A stretch of 64,000 nucleotides of DNA from Sediminibacterium sp. Its GTDB lineage: Bacteria > Bacteroidota > Bacteroidia > Chitinophagales > Chitinophagaceae. Position 1 is the first letter of the stretch. Every line of letters starts with the position of its first letter. The position numbers were made by a program, and so were the translations under genes. The notes under the pieces are model-generated. The model was not told the DNA's origin. It did not search any database and was given only the letters and a program-made list of their open reading frames with translations. Shown piece after piece: positions 37,337-46,529 of the stretch. Location of the stretch: NCBI GenBank assembly GCA_016786865.1, contig JAEUVE010000008.1, positions 62,001 to 126,000 of the forward strand, written 5' to 3'.

Positions 37337-39034
37337 CTACAATTTCCCATTTAGAAATTGTTCCGCAGCAAACTGTGCTGCCCTTGCTGTGAGCGCCATA
37401 TAAGTGAGAGAAGGATTTTGTGTTCCGGTAGAGGTCATGCAGGCGCCATCTGTTATAAAAACATTTTTGCAATGGTGCAACTGGTTCCATTCGTTCAGCA
37501 GGGAGGTTTGTGGATCACGTCCCATTCTTACCCCACCCATTTCATGAATATCCAGTCCGGGGGCCTGTTTGCTGTCGCGGGTGCGGATATTGAAACATCC
37601 CGCTTTTTCGAGCATGGCTTTGCCTTCCTGTAAAAAATCGTTCAGCAATTTCTCGTCATTCTCATCGTAGTCTACGGAAACCACCAGTTGCGGAATACCC
37701 CAGTTGTCTCGTTCATAATCGCTGAGTGCAACAAAATTGGATTCCTTTGGAATGGTTTCGCCCTGCATCATCATGAATACATGCCACTTGCCGGGTTCGG
37801 TCATTGCTTCCTTAAAAGCTGCACCAATACCAATGTCTGCATTCGGCGCTACACGGGTAGCGCTGAAATGCACCATGTACCCGCGTTTGAAATCCGTTTC
37901 CTGTTGTTCCACATTCCTGAAATTCGGCATCATGACCTGTGTAGGTCTCCTGCCTGAATAATACTTGTTTTCCGGACCATGGTAGTCTGCAACAATAGAA
38001 CCCCGGTAATTATGGAAGGCTATGTATTTTCCCAAAAGTCCGTTGTCGTTGCCCAACCCGTTGGGAAACCGATTGCTTTTGGAGTTCAGCAGAATCAGGT
38101 TGGTATTTAAACAGGAAGCATTTACAAAAATGATGCGAGCAAAATATTCGGTTACCTCATGGGTGATTGCATGAATTACTCTTACACCGGTTGCCCGCTG
38201 TTGGGTTTCATCATAAATAAGGGAATCTACCACACTGTGCGGTTGCAGAAAAAGATTTCCTGTTTTTTTTGCGGCAGGCAACGTAGCACTGTTGGAACTG
38301 AAATAACCTCCAAACGGACAGCCTCTTTCACAAAGGTTTCTGGCCTGGCATTTTCCTCTTCCAAGTTCCAGGTGAACAGGCGCCGGTTCTGTGAGGTGGG
38401 CACAACGGCCCTGTACTACATGTCGTCCCGGAAAAGCCTGCATGATTTTCTCCTTCATCTCCAGTTCTACGCAGTTCATTTCCCAGGGAGGAAGAAATTC
38501 TCCGTCTGGCAGGGTATCCAATCCGTCTTTGTTGCCGCTGATGCCTGCAAACTTTTCTACATGGGTGTACCAGGGAGCAAGGTCGTTGTATCGGATGGGC
38601 CAGTCCACAGCAAATCCGTCGCGGAGCGGGGCTTCAAATTCATATTTACTCCAGCGCTGCGTTTGTCTGGCCCAGGTGAGTGATTTACCTCCAACCTGGT
38701 ATCCCCTGATCCAGCTGAAGGGTTTCTCCTGCACGTAAGGATGCTCACGGTCTTTTACAAAAAAATGTTTGCTCGCTTCCGTATATGCATAACAATTGCT
38801 TACAATGGGATCCTGGTCCATTTCGGGAGGTGGAATTTTCCCCCTGTGCGGAAAATCCCAGGGATTTAATGTTGCTGTCGGATAATCTTTGATATGCTCC
38901 ACATGGGTGCCTCTTTCCAATACCAGTGTCTTCAGGCCTTTCTCGCAAAGCTCTTTTGCGGCCCATCCCCCACTGATTCCGGACCCGATCACTATGGCAT
39001 CAAAATTTTTCTGTTGAACAGCAGTCTCCGGCAT
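37337..39034 (-). CDS. GMC-family FAD-dependent sugar/alcohol oxidoreductase
   Basis: 565 residues. The N-terminal FAD-binding motif is AIVIGSGISGGWAAKELCEKG, shown here in parts: GSGISGG then VLERG. Middle substrate-domain motifs include GGKSLTWARQTQRWS. A cysteine-rich stretch, CQARNLCERGCPFGG, is common in the gluconate/glucoside dehydrogenase branch. The C-terminus has the active-site histidine in GLDIHEMGG and TGTQNPSLTYMAL. The small subunit (gluconate dehydrogenase subunit 3 type) that usually accompanies this branch is not adjacent. It overlaps the mannanase stop by one base (TAATG), so they are coexpressed. Confidence 0.88.
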   Translation of the reverse strand: MPETAVQQKNFDAIVIGSGISGGWAAKELCEKGLKTLVLERGTHVEHIKDYPTATLNPWDFPHRGKIPPPEMDQDPIVSNCYAYTEASKHFFVKDREHPYVQEKPFSWIRGYQVGGKSLTWARQTQRWSKYEFEAPLRDGFAVDWPIRYNDLAPWYTHVEKFAGISGNKDGLDTLPDGEFLPPWEMNCVELEMKEKIMQAFPGRHVVQGRCAHLTEPAPVHLELGRGKCQARNLCERGCPFGGYFSSNSATLPAAKKTGNLFLQPHSVVDSLIYDETQQRATGVRVIHAITHEVTEYFARIIFVNASCLNTNLILLNSKSNRFPNGLGNDNGLLGKYIAFHNYRGSIVADYHGPENKYYSGRRPTQVMMPNFRNVEQQETDFKRGYMVHFSATRVAPNADIGIGAAFKEAMTEPGKWHVFMMMQGETIPKESNFVALSDYERDNWGIPQLVVSVDYDENDEKLLNDFLQEGKAMLEKAGCFNIRTRDSKQAPGLDIHEMGGVRMGRDPQTSLLNEWNQLHHCKNVFITDGACMTSTGTQNPSLTYMALTARAAQFAAEQFLNGKL

Positions 39035-40176
39035 TATTCATACAATTTTAGTCTGGCAGCTTTTTTCTGGAATAAAAATTTTCCGGATCGGTACAGCTGC
39101 TGAAAATCCCAGAAAGCAGGGTCGCTTCCCACAGGAATAAAATGATCCTGCGATGGTATAAAACTACCTTTTTCCGAACCATTCACATAACCCCCGTCTC
39201 TCCAAAGCAATATATACGAAAGTGCGTGATCACCAATACCCTTCATCAGCTTCTGGGTAAACCATTGCGGATAGGGAATATTCAGGAATCCGGTTTCTGC
39301 CAGTGCGGGAAGCTTGTGCTTTTCTTTTGCAATCTCCGTGAGGATACCGAGGCGGTGATGCAGCGATGTTTCAAACACATCGCTGTTGGCAGGGTCTCCA
39401 TACTGGTACATGTCGAAGCTCAAAATGTCTACATACTGATCGCCGGGATACCTTTCCAGATACTGTTCCCTGGTTTCAAACTTTTCCGGATTGTATGCCC
39501 ACAACAGATTGTGCACACCCCGATGTTCTGTAAAATACGTATAGGTAAACTGCCAGAGTTCTTTGAACTCATCGGGAGTGCAGGCATTCTGGCACCACCA
39601 GAACCAGTTGCCGGTAAATTCGTGATAGGGCCGGAAGATCACCGGAATCAGTTCCCCGTTTTCTGTTTTCAGATCCAGCATAAAATTGGCAACCCGGTCT
39701 AACCAGAGTTTAAATATTTCGTGCCTGGCCCCTCCGGGAATAATGGCATCCACTGCACCATGTGTGGTATCCCAGGCATTGCCGCCGGTAACCGGATGAT
39801 TGGCATGCCAGCTGATGGTAATCACCCCTCCTCTTGCATATCCTTCCCGGATATAGTTTTTCATTTTATCAAAAGAAACACTGTCGAGGTTGTGCAGATC
39901 TCCCAGTTCAATATTACCCAATTCCCATCCGTATACGGCAGGATATTCTCCTACCGCATCCTTGACCGTACTCTTACCCGGAACGCCTGTCCAGCCCATC
40001 CCGTATGCAAGATCGTCCTGGTGTCCAAAAAGGATTCCCTGCGGAAGCGCTTTCACCAGGTTACCAAACAGATGCTTTGTTTGCGGGGTGGCATTCGGAT
40101 CTGCCGTTGCGCTTATTTGAGCATTTACCGACATGGATAGCAACAGTCCTATAATAATCAGATTTTTTTTCAACAT
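39034..40176 (-). CDS. Secreted GH26 beta-mannanase
   Basis: The ATG at 40176 (MLKKNLIIIG...) gives 380 residues with a signal peptide ending SVNAQ. GH26 signatures: LFGHQDDLAYG near the start, RPYHEFTGNWFWWC with acid/base E186, and LAETGFLN with nucleophile E294. Expected to cleave beta-1,4-mannan in the periplasm or outside. It lies between the dehydratase and GMC genes, spaced 8 and -1 bases, so mannan fragments may feed the oxidoreductase; no SusC/D pair accompanies it, so this is not a classical polysaccharide utilisation locus. Confidence 0.92.
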   Translation of the reverse strand: MLKKNLIIIGLLLSMSVNAQISATADPNATPQTKHLFGNLVKALPQGILFGHQDDLAYGMGWTGVPGKSTVKDAVGEYPAVYGWELGNIELGDLHNLDSVSFDKMKNYIREGYARGGVITISWHANHPVTGGNAWDTTHGAVDAIIPGGARHEIFKLWLDRVANFMLDLKTENGELIPVIFRPYHEFTGNWFWWCQNACTPDEFKELWQFTYTYFTEHRGVHNLLWAYNPEKFETREQYLERYPGDQYVDILSFDMYQYGDPANSDVFETSLHHRLGILTEIAKEKHKLPALAETGFLNIPYPQWFTQKLMKGIGDHALSYILLWRDGGYVNGSEKGSFIPSQDHFIPVGSDPAFWDFQQLYRSGKFLFQKKAARLKLYE

Positions 40177-40184
40177 TTCACATT

Positions 40185-41138
40185 TTATTGGAACCACTCA
40201 CTGAAACGGGTCAGGTCCACATTGCCTCCGCTTAAAATGATTCCCGTTTTCTTACCTGCAAACAGTTCTTTGTTCTTCAGCACTGCGGCCAGCGGAACAA
40301 CACAGCTGGGCTCCACTACTATTTTCATTCTTTCATATACCAATTTTAATGCCGCTTTGATCTCCTCGTCCGAAACAAGGAAAATATCTTTGAGGTGCTC
40401 CCGGATAATGGAGAGTGTTTGTTCGCTCAGGGTGGTCATCAGGCCATCTGCAATGGTTTTTACATATGGGGCTTTTTCTACCTTACCGCTTTTAAAACTA
40501 AGGATTGCGTCGGCAGCGCCCTCCGGCTCTCCCGCATATACTTCTATAGCGGGATTGATATAATGCGCTCCCAGACAGGTACCAGATAAAAGTCCTCCAC
40601 CACCTACCGGGGCAACAACAGCCCGCAGGTCCGGAACTTCTTCTAGTAATTCTTTTACGCAGGTAGCCTGTCCCGTGATGACCCGGAAATCGTCGTAGGG
40701 ATGAATGAACTCCGCTCCTGTTTCGTCAATAATTTTCTGAACCGCTGCTTCACGGGCAGCCTGGTTGGGCTCACAAAAAGTAATCTCGGCCCCATAGCCC
40801 TTTACCGCATTTACTTTAACTGAGGGGGAAGTACTGGGCATAACGATATAGGCTTTTGTTCCCAGCACTTTGGCCGCATAGGCAATGGCCTGTGCATGGT
40901 TACCGGAGGAATGGGTGGCAATTCCATTTTTCAATTTTTCCGGAGTAAGAGACAACGCAGCATTCATGCCTCCCCGGATTTTAAAAGCGCCTATTTTCTG
41001 CAGGTTCTCGCATTTAAAAAACAGCTCGGTTCCTGCAATTTCATTGATGCTTTGATTGGTTAATACAGGTGTGCGGTGAATATAGGGTTGAATGCGCGCA
41101 TGCGCCTGTTCAATGGCTTCTTTCGTGATCTTGTACAT
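40185..41138 (-). CDS. PLP-dependent threonine/serine dehydratase
   Basis: 317 residues, the size of catabolic or hydroxyaspartate-type dehydratases without an ACT domain. The PLP lysine is K53 in GAFKIRGG; the phosphate-binding loop is VGGGGLLSGT; HRTPVLTNQS and SSGNHAQAIAYAA are family motifs. It deaminates threonine or serine via an enamine intermediate; serine racemase or threo-3-hydroxyaspartate ammonia-lyase are alternatives. A ridA gene lies 6 bases upstream, matching the known need to clear that enamine. Confidence 0.9.
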   Translation of the reverse strand: MYKITKEAIEQAHARIQPYIHRTPVLTNQSINEIAGTELFFKCENLQKIGAFKIRGGMNAALSLTPEKLKNGIATHSSGNHAQAIAYAAKVLGTKAYIVMPSTSPSVKVNAVKGYGAEITFCEPNQAAREAAVQKIIDETGAEFIHPYDDFRVITGQATCVKELLEEVPDLRAVVAPVGGGGLLSGTCLGAHYINPAIEVYAGEPEGAADAILSFKSGKVEKAPYVKTIADGLMTTLSEQTLSIIREHLKDIFLVSDEEIKAALKLVYERMKIVVEPSCVVPLAAVLKNKELFAGKKTGIILSGGNVDLTRFSEWFQ

Positions 41139-41144
41139 ATCAGT

Positions 41145-41525
41145 TTATTTTACAGCGGCTATACATTCTATCTCTACAGCCGCCCCGTAATTAAAATCCT
41201 TGCAGGGAACAATAATCCTGGCAGGCTTGTGATCTCCCATAATACGTGCATAGGTTTCATTCACTTTTGGCCAGTGTGCTATATCACTCACAAAAATGCT
41301 GATTTTGAGGATATGCTGCAGATCCGAACCTGCCGCCAGCAGGATCTGCTCTATATTTCGCATGCACTGCGTGGTTTGCATCTCTATAGAATCCAGGCAG
41401 GGATTGCCTGCAGCATCCAGAGGAAGCTGGCCAGACACATACACCAGACCATTATGTACCACACCGGGAGAGTAATGACCTTTGGGTTTTACAACAGTAT
41501 CCGGAAACAGGAATTGGACAGACAT
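41145..41525 (-). CDS. ridA: RidA family enamine/imine deaminase
   Basis: 126 residues. YSPGVVHNGLVYVSGQLPLD and the C-terminal arginine/glutamate region RIIVPCKDFNYGAAVEIECIA are the RidA signature. In RidA the arginine and glutamate take part in hydrolysis of 2-aminoacrylate and related enamines. It is first in a run with the dehydratase that makes such intermediates. The start at 41525 gives the shortened N-terminus MSVQFLFPD seen in this subgroup. Confidence 0.92.
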   Translation of the reverse strand: MSVQFLFPDTVVKPKGHYSPGVVHNGLVYVSGQLPLDAAGNPCLDSIEMQTTQCMRNIEQILLAAGSDLQHILKISIFVSDIAHWPKVNETYARIMGDHKPARIIVPCKDFNYGAAVEIECIAAVK

Positions 41526-41616
41526 AAGGGAAGTTTAGGGGGTAAATGATATCGAAAATTAATAATAATACAGGTAAAAGCCAACTTAAGGCCTATCCGA
41601 CCCTTCAAACTAAAAT

Positions 41617-41647
41617 TTTGTCCGTAATCTTCCGGCCTATACATTTG
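41617..41647 (+). promoter_or_regulatory. Promoter of tRNA-Ala
   Basis: TTTG (41617-41620), a 19-base spacer, then TACATTTG (41640-41647): full consensus. The tRNA begins 35 bases downstream of the -7 box. Confidence 0.88.
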
Positions 41648-41681
41648 CAGTCCGATAGGGTTATCCTGTTGGATAAATCGA

Positions 41682-41755
<74 letters not shown>

Positions 41756-41762
41756 CAGCTTT

Positions 41763-41785
41763 AAAGCCCCGCAAGGGGCTTTTTT
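41763..41785 (+). terminator. Terminator after tRNA-Ala
   Basis: AAAGCCCC (41763-41770) and GGGGCTTT (41775-41782) pair around GCAA, followed by a T run to 41785. It ends 30 bases before the LysR start. Confidence 0.92.
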
Positions 41786-41814
41786 CGTAGCTTCGATCGA
41801 AACAATCCTACTGC

Positions 41815-42708
41815 ATGTTCGATTTTCGCTTACAGGTTTTCCATACCGTTGCCAGACGCCTCAGTTTTACAAAAGCTGCAGAGGAACTATATATTACGCA
41901 ACCGGCGGTCACCAAACATATCCGTGAAATTGAAACCCATTTTAAACTACAACTGTTTGAACGGAAAGGCACCAAAATAAAACTAACCCCGGCCGGAGAA
42001 ACACTGCTGGCACATACGGAAGAACTGTTTTCCATTTATCGAAATCTGGAGTTTGAAATGAACAGTTTTGCGCAACTACACAGCGGGAAACTCAGGATAG
42101 GAGCCAGTACCACTGTTGCGCAATACGTATTACCTCCTGTACTTGCAGCATTTCACCAAAAATTCACCGACATCAGGGTTTCTCTGTTGACCAATAATAC
42201 AGAGCAGATAGAACAGGCATTACAGAACAGGAGCATCGATCTGGGTATTATTGAAGGGCAATCAAAAAATGCGTTATTCAAATACACGGAGTTTGTTAAA
42301 GACGAACTCGTATTAGTGGCAAATGCCAATCACCCCTTAGCAAAAAAGCAGCTGATCAAATCCGAAGAATTATTGAAAATTCCTTTGCTTTTAAGAGAAC
42401 CCGGCTCCGGAACACTGGAGGTGCTGGCACATGCCTTAAAACCGTTGGGCATCAAAATTTCCCAGTTACAAAAAGAAATGCAATTGGGTAGTACAGAGAG
42501 TATGAAATTGTATCTCCTGAACTCCAACGCCATGGCTTTCCTATCTGTTCATGCCATATTAAAGGAACTCCAAAACAAAGAATGTTGTATTATAGATGTA
42601 AAGGGGCTGTCTATTCAACGGAATTTTAACTTCATACAACTGCATGGACAACCGGAGGCCCTGCCTGATTTGTTCATGAAATTTGCCCGACATTATAACT
42701 TCAGGTAA
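41815..42708 (+). CDS. LysR-type transcriptional regulator (YeiE/CysB-like)
   Basis: 297 residues. The N-terminal winged helix-turn-helix (residues 1-60) has FHTVARRLSFTKAAEELYITQPAVTKHI, read here as TKAAEEL and QPAVTKHI. The substrate-binding domain follows, with LRIGASTTVAQYVLPPVL and LREPGSG. It is encoded immediately before a YeiH-type transporter, the arrangement known for YeiE/YeiH, so it probably regulates that gene in response to a sulfur oxyanion such as sulfite. Effector is inferred. Confidence 0.9.
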   Translation: MFDFRLQVFHTVARRLSFTKAAEELYITQPAVTKHIREIETHFKLQLFERKGTKIKLTPAGETLLAHTEELFSIYRNLEFEMNSFAQLHSGKLRIGASTTVAQYVLPPVLAAFHQKFTDIRVSLLTNNTEQIEQALQNRSIDLGIIEGQSKNALFKYTEFVKDELVLVANANHPLAKKQLIKSEELLKIPLLLREPGSGTLEVLAHALKPLGIKISQLQKEMQLGSTESMKLYLLNSNAMAFLSVHAILKELQNKECCIIDVKGLSIQRNFNFIQLHGQPEALPDLFMKFARHYNFR

Positions 42709-42785
42709 TCAGGCATTACTTATAACGATTTCTTTGCCTGCCTGATCCAGGAGAGCTTTGTGCTATCAAAACCAAAGTTATTACC

Positions 42786-43769
42786 ATGGATCAAGCACCG
42801 GCAATACGAACACCTAAAAAGCCCGGCAGAAGCCTGTTAAACCGCAGTTTTACTACAAGAGAAATCATCTTTCTCGCTGCTGCGGCGTTTTGTTTATCAC
42901 CTTTGATTTCCCCTCCAGTTGCCCTTTTGATGGGACTAATTGCTGCCCAATTGATTGGGCACCCCTATTTACACTTGAACCACAAAGCCACTCATTTCCT
43001 GTTACAGGTTTCTGTAGTAGGGCTGGGTTTTGGAATGAATGTTACCAGTGCCCTGAAAGCAGGCAAAGAAGGCATTGGGTTCGCTTTAATTTCTATCATC
43101 GGCACAATCACTGCCGGTTTTTTGTTAGGAAAGTTATTAAAGATAGAACAGAAAACAGCATACCTGATTGCTGCTGGCACCGCCATCTGCGGTGGCAGTG
43201 CAATAGCGGCCATTGCTCCGGTAATAAAGGCCGAAGAAAAACAAATATCAGTAGCCCTGGGCACTGTATTCATTTTGAATTCGATTGCGCTATTCCTGTT
43301 CCCGTTTATCGGGCATCTGTTTCACTTATCACAAACAGCATTTGGTTTATGGTCGGCAATAGCTATTCACGATACAAGTTCTGTAGTGGGCGCTGCCAGC
43401 AGGTATGGCGCACATGCCTTAGAAACAGCAACTACAGTAAAACTAACAAGGACGCTTTGGATCATTCCTTTTGCGCTCTTGTCCGCATTTATATACAGAA
43501 ACAAAAACAGCAAAATCAAAATCCCTTATTTCATTGGCTGGTTTATTGTAGCCATTGTACTGAACACTTACATTCCCTTTGTTCGGCTGTATGCTCATTC
43601 CTTAACCGGTATTGCCAAAGCAGGATTAACACTTACCCTGTTTCTGATTGGCTCCGGGTTATCCGGGAACCTGTTGCGGTCTGTTGGTATTCGGCCATTC
43701 ATACAAGGCATGGTATTGTGGATCATCATATCAGCTGCTACCCTATGGGCCGTTATCTGGCTCGGATAG
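42786..43769 (+). CDS. YeiH/UPF0324 family membrane transporter (putative sulfate/sulfite exporter)
   Basis: 327 residues with about ten transmembrane helices. Family motifs: VSVVGLGFGMNV, AAGTAICGGSAIAAIAPVI and AIHDTSSVVGAA, which together define the YeiH (UPF0324) group. Proposed to export sulfur oxyanions. It lies 77 bases after the LysR gene on the same strand. Its presence fits the sulfur-handling genes 4-8 kb downstream. Confidence 0.9.
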   Translation: MDQAPAIRTPKKPGRSLLNRSFTTREIIFLAAAAFCLSPLISPPVALLMGLIAAQLIGHPYLHLNHKATHFLLQVSVVGLGFGMNVTSALKAGKEGIGFALISIIGTITAGFLLGKLLKIEQKTAYLIAAGTAICGGSAIAAIAPVIKAEEKQISVALGTVFILNSIALFLFPFIGHLFHLSQTAFGLWSAIAIHDTSSVVGAASRYGAHALETATTVKLTRTLWIIPFALLSAFIYRNKNSKIKIPYFIGWFIVAIVLNTYIPFVRLYAHSLTGIAKAGLTLTLFLIGSGLSGNLLRSVGIRPFIQGMVLWIIISAATLWAVIWLG

Positions 43770-43857
43770 CGCCCCTTCATCCAAAGGAAGAACCGCTAAT
43801 CAAATGAAAAAATTGCTATGAATAAATGAGGTAATTTCAACGCCGAAACACCTTACT

Positions 43858-44484
43858 ATGAATATTCAGCAGGCGTACGATAAATGGTCGGAACAGTACG
43901 ATACCAATCAAAACAAAACCAGGGATCTGGAAGCCGTTTCACTCAGGCAGACTTTGTCGGGGCTTCGCTATAAGCGGATACTTGAGATCGGTTGCGGTAC
44001 CGGAAAAAATACGGCATGGCTTCAAACTATTACAGATGAACTGCTGGCAGTGGATCTTTCGGATAAGATGCTGGCAGTAGCTAAAAGTAAAATTGGTTCC
44101 GAACGGGTACAATTTCTTCAGACAGATATTACCAAAGACTGGGATTTTGTTACTGAAACATTTGACCTTATTACATTCAGCCTGGTACTGGAACACATCA
44201 ACGACCTTGACTCTATTTTGCAGAAGACTTTCCATGCACTGGCTCCGGGAGGAAGAGTTTATATAGGCGAACTGCATCCTTTCAAACAATACAGCGGAAC
44301 AAAAGCCCGGTTTGATACAGCACAGGGTACACAGGTGGTTACCTGCTTTAACCACCATATCTCCGATTTTACAAATGCGGCAACGCTGGCAGGTTTCAAT
44401 ATTGAGCTGATCAATGAATACTTCGACGACGATGACCGGCAGGCTATACCGAGAATTCTCACAATGGTATTCAGAAAGGGATAA
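43858..44484 (+). CDS. Class I SAM-dependent methyltransferase
   Basis: 208 residues. SAM-binding motif I is RILEIGCGTGKNTAWL, followed by LAVDLSDKMLAVAK and FDLITFSLVLEHI. This is a methyltransferase-11-type domain over the whole protein. Substrate is unknown. Plus-strand neighbours on both sides are small enzymes with separate gaps of 60-90 bases. Confidence 0.88.
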   Translation: MNIQQAYDKWSEQYDTNQNKTRDLEAVSLRQTLSGLRYKRILEIGCGTGKNTAWLQTITDELLAVDLSDKMLAVAKSKIGSERVQFLQTDITKDWDFVTETFDLITFSLVLEHINDLDSILQKTFHALAPGGRVYIGELHPFKQYSGTKARFDTAQGTQVVTCFNHHISDFTNAATLAGFNIELINEYFDDDDRQAIPRILTMVFRKG

Positions 44485-44547
44485 TTCCTTTGAATGCCCC
44501 TTATCTGAAAGTTTAATTTTAAGTAATCTGAACACAGAAACAGCAAT

Positions 44548-45072
44548 ATGCATGTAAAAAATTTTGAGTTCAAAGCTAAAGTAAACAACCTGGAGCCCTA
44601 TGAAAACAAACTGTTGACACTGGGCCCGGTGTATCATGGATTGGATCACCAGACAGACACCTACTTTAATGTACCCAACGGAAGACTAAAACTGAGGGAA
44701 GGGAATATTGAAAATGCACTGATCAATTACGACCGGGCAGACATTGCAGGATCCAAACAATCGGATGTAATTCTCTATAAACACCTTTCCAACCCGGCTT
44801 TAAAAAAAATCCTGGCACACCAACTGGGCATAAAAACAATTGTAGACAAGAAGCGGAAAATCTATTTTATCAATAATGTGAAATTTCACTTCGACAGCGT
44901 TGAAAACCTGGGAACATTTATAGAAGTGGAAGCCATTGATCAGGATGGAACATTCACAACCGAGGAACTACAGCAACAATGCAACCATTACTTTCAGTTT
45001 TTTGAACTCACACAGGACCAGGTAATCGACAAGTCTTACAGCGACTTAATACTGAGCCGGCTGGTATCCTGA
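44548..45072 (+). CDS. CYTH-domain protein (class IV adenylate cyclase-like)
   Basis: 174 residues covering one CYTH tunnel domain. The opening NFEFKAKV corresponds to the ExExK-like strand, with one acidic position replaced by phenylalanine. DTYFNVPNGRLKLREG, KKRKIYFI and GTFIEVEAI give the basic and acidic residues lining the tunnel. The family includes CyaB-type cyclases and triphosphatases; here a triphosphate-binding function is likely but which reaction is not known. Confidence 0.85.
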   Translation: MHVKNFEFKAKVNNLEPYENKLLTLGPVYHGLDHQTDTYFNVPNGRLKLREGNIENALINYDRADIAGSKQSDVILYKHLSNPALKKILAHQLGIKTIVDKKRKIYFINNVKFHFDSVENLGTFIEVEAIDQDGTFTTEELQQQCNHYFQFFELTQDQVIDKSYSDLILSRLVS

Positions 45073-45095
45073 AACTGTCTCAAAACAATATCTAC

Positions 45096-45830
45096 ATGAA
45101 AATTTCTGTGCTTGATATAGCGTTCAACCAGCATAATGCCATCAATCATATACATCCTACCCTGCTGGAAATCCATGGACAATATTTTTTAACAGACACC
45201 GGTTATGAAGATACACTTCCTCAGCTACAAACAGCGCTCAATCAACATGGCATTGACCTTACCAGCCTGCATGGGATCATCATTTCTCACGACGATATTG
45301 ATCATTTGGGTGCTTTGTATAACATAAAAAAAGTGAATCCATTGCTGCAGGTTTATTGCAGCAAAACAGAGGAGCCATCTGTAACCGGTAAAACGGAAGC
45401 AGAAAGACTGGTGCAGGCCAAACAATTGTTGCAAAAATTGCCCGAAGAACAACAAGCCTGGGGAAAGAATTTTGTAGCGTTGCAAGAATCCATTCAACGT
45501 ATTCCTGCTGTAGATCATGTTGTTCAGGATAACGATCTGATTCTTGGTGGCATCCGCGTTATAGAAACACCTGGTCATACCAGGGGGCATATTTCCCTGT
45601 ATATAGAAGCATCAAAAACACTGATTGCCAATGATGCTTTAGTGGTAGAACCCGGAGGAGCATTAAATATAGCCAATCCTGAATTCACCCTAGATCTTCA
45701 GGCAGCAATCGGTTCCGTTCAGAAAATACATGCGCTCAACATTCAAACGCTTATTTGTTTTCACGGTGGAATCATCACAGACCATATCCAACAAAAGCTG
45801 GATCAATTAATTCACCAATACAAAATTTAA
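45096..45830 (+). CDS. Metallo-beta-lactamase-fold hydrolase
   Basis: 244 residues. The metal motif is HDDIDH, with aspartate where the common HxHxDH has its second histidine, a variant seen in YflN-like members. The later ligands are in ETPGHTRGHISLY and NDALVV (aspartate), and the last in CFHGG. Substrate unknown. It is followed after four bases by the Vat-like acetyltransferase, so the two probably share a transcript. Confidence 0.88.
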   Translation: MKISVLDIAFNQHNAINHIHPTLLEIHGQYFLTDTGYEDTLPQLQTALNQHGIDLTSLHGIIISHDDIDHLGALYNIKKVNPLLQVYCSKTEEPSVTGKTEAERLVQAKQLLQKLPEEQQAWGKNFVALQESIQRIPAVDHVVQDNDLILGGIRVIETPGHTRGHISLYIEASKTLIANDALVVEPGGALNIANPEFTLDLQAAIGSVQKIHALNIQTLICFHGGIITDHIQQKLDQLIHQYKI

Positions 45831-45834
45831 AATC

Positions 45835-46455
45835 ATGACAGGGCCGGATAAAGACATGGTATTTCCATTGCCAAACTACAATCGATTGTGTTTTCTGAAA
45901 AACATTATTAAGAACCCCAATATCATTGTAGGAGATTATACCTATTACGACGATTTTGAAGACGTGGGCAATTTTGAGAAAAATGTAAAATACCATTTTG
46001 ATTTCATTGGAGACAAGCTGATCATCGGCAAGTTTTGCATGATTGCTTCCAACCCCACTTTCATCATGAATGGCGCCAACCACCTTACAAATGCCATCTC
46101 CACATACCCATTTGCCATTTTTGGCCATGGATGGGAAGAAGCAATGAAGGGAAAGGAATATCCGCAAAAGGGAGATATCCGCATTGGAAACGATGTATGG
46201 ATCGGATACAATGTAACCATTATGGCGGGGGTAACCATTGGTGACGGGGCCATTATTGCCACCAACAGCACGGTAACAAGGGATGTAGCGCCCTATTCCA
46301 TTGTTGGAGGTAATCCGGCCATGGAAATCAAAAAAAGATTTTCAGAGGAAAAAATCCATCAACTGCTCGAGCTGCAATGGTGGAACTGGAGCCTGGATAA
46401 AATCACGGCCAACCTGCCCAACCTTACAGGCAATGATATCAGCCTGCTGAAATAA
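45835..46455 (+). CDS. Vat-family xenobiotic (streptogramin A) acetyltransferase
   Basis: 206 residues of left-handed beta-helix (hexapeptide repeats). The catalytic histidine is H83 in FIMNGANHLTNAISTYPF, matching the position in VatD. GDIRIGNDVWIGYNVTIMAG and IVGGNPAMEIKKRFSEE are typical of the Vat/CatB xenobiotic group, as is the WWNWSLDKI tail. Known members acetylate streptogramin A or chloramphenicol using acetyl-CoA. Whether this chromosomal copy confers resistance cannot be told from sequence. No mobile element is near. Confidence 0.9.
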   Translation: MTGPDKDMVFPLPNYNRLCFLKNIIKNPNIIVGDYTYYDDFEDVGNFEKNVKYHFDFIGDKLIIGKFCMIASNPTFIMNGANHLTNAISTYPFAIFGHGWEEAMKGKEYPQKGDIRIGNDVWIGYNVTIMAGVTIGDGAIIATNSTVTRDVAPYSIVGGNPAMEIKKRFSEEKIHQLLELQWWNWSLDKITANLPNLTGNDISLLK

Positions 46456-46480
46456 AAGTCAGGCAGGAAGTTTGTTATTG

Positions 46481-46496
46481 TGTAACTTTTGTAACC
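46481..46496. promoter_or_regulatory. Candidate Crp/Fnr-family binding site, copy 1
   Basis: TGTAACTTTTGTAACC contains GTAAC (46482-46486), a 4-base spacer and GTAAC (46491-46495), of the form GTWAC-N4-GTWAC. It sits 34 bases upstream of the methyltransferase start. A degenerate -7 (GAACTTTA, 46519-46526) lies 30.5 bases from the motif centre, similar to the other sites. Confidence 0.6.
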
Positions 46497-46529
46497 AGGA
46501 AAATCTTCCGCTCAACAGAACTTTACAAC

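Noticed and set aside
42890..43807. 305-codon open frame overlapping the YeiH gene in another frame
   Set aside because: His/Cys/Arg-rich translation typical of an out-of-frame reading of a membrane-protein gene; the YeiH frame has clear family motifs.
45255..45320. MBL-fold protein considered inactive because HxHxDH reads HDDIDH
   Set aside because: Aspartate at the second position is found in recognised YflN-like members and the remaining ligands are present, so inactivity is not supported.
45835..46455. Recent horizontal acquisition of the Vat-type gene
   Set aside because: No transposase, integrase, repeats or attachment site nearby and no striking shift in base composition by eye.
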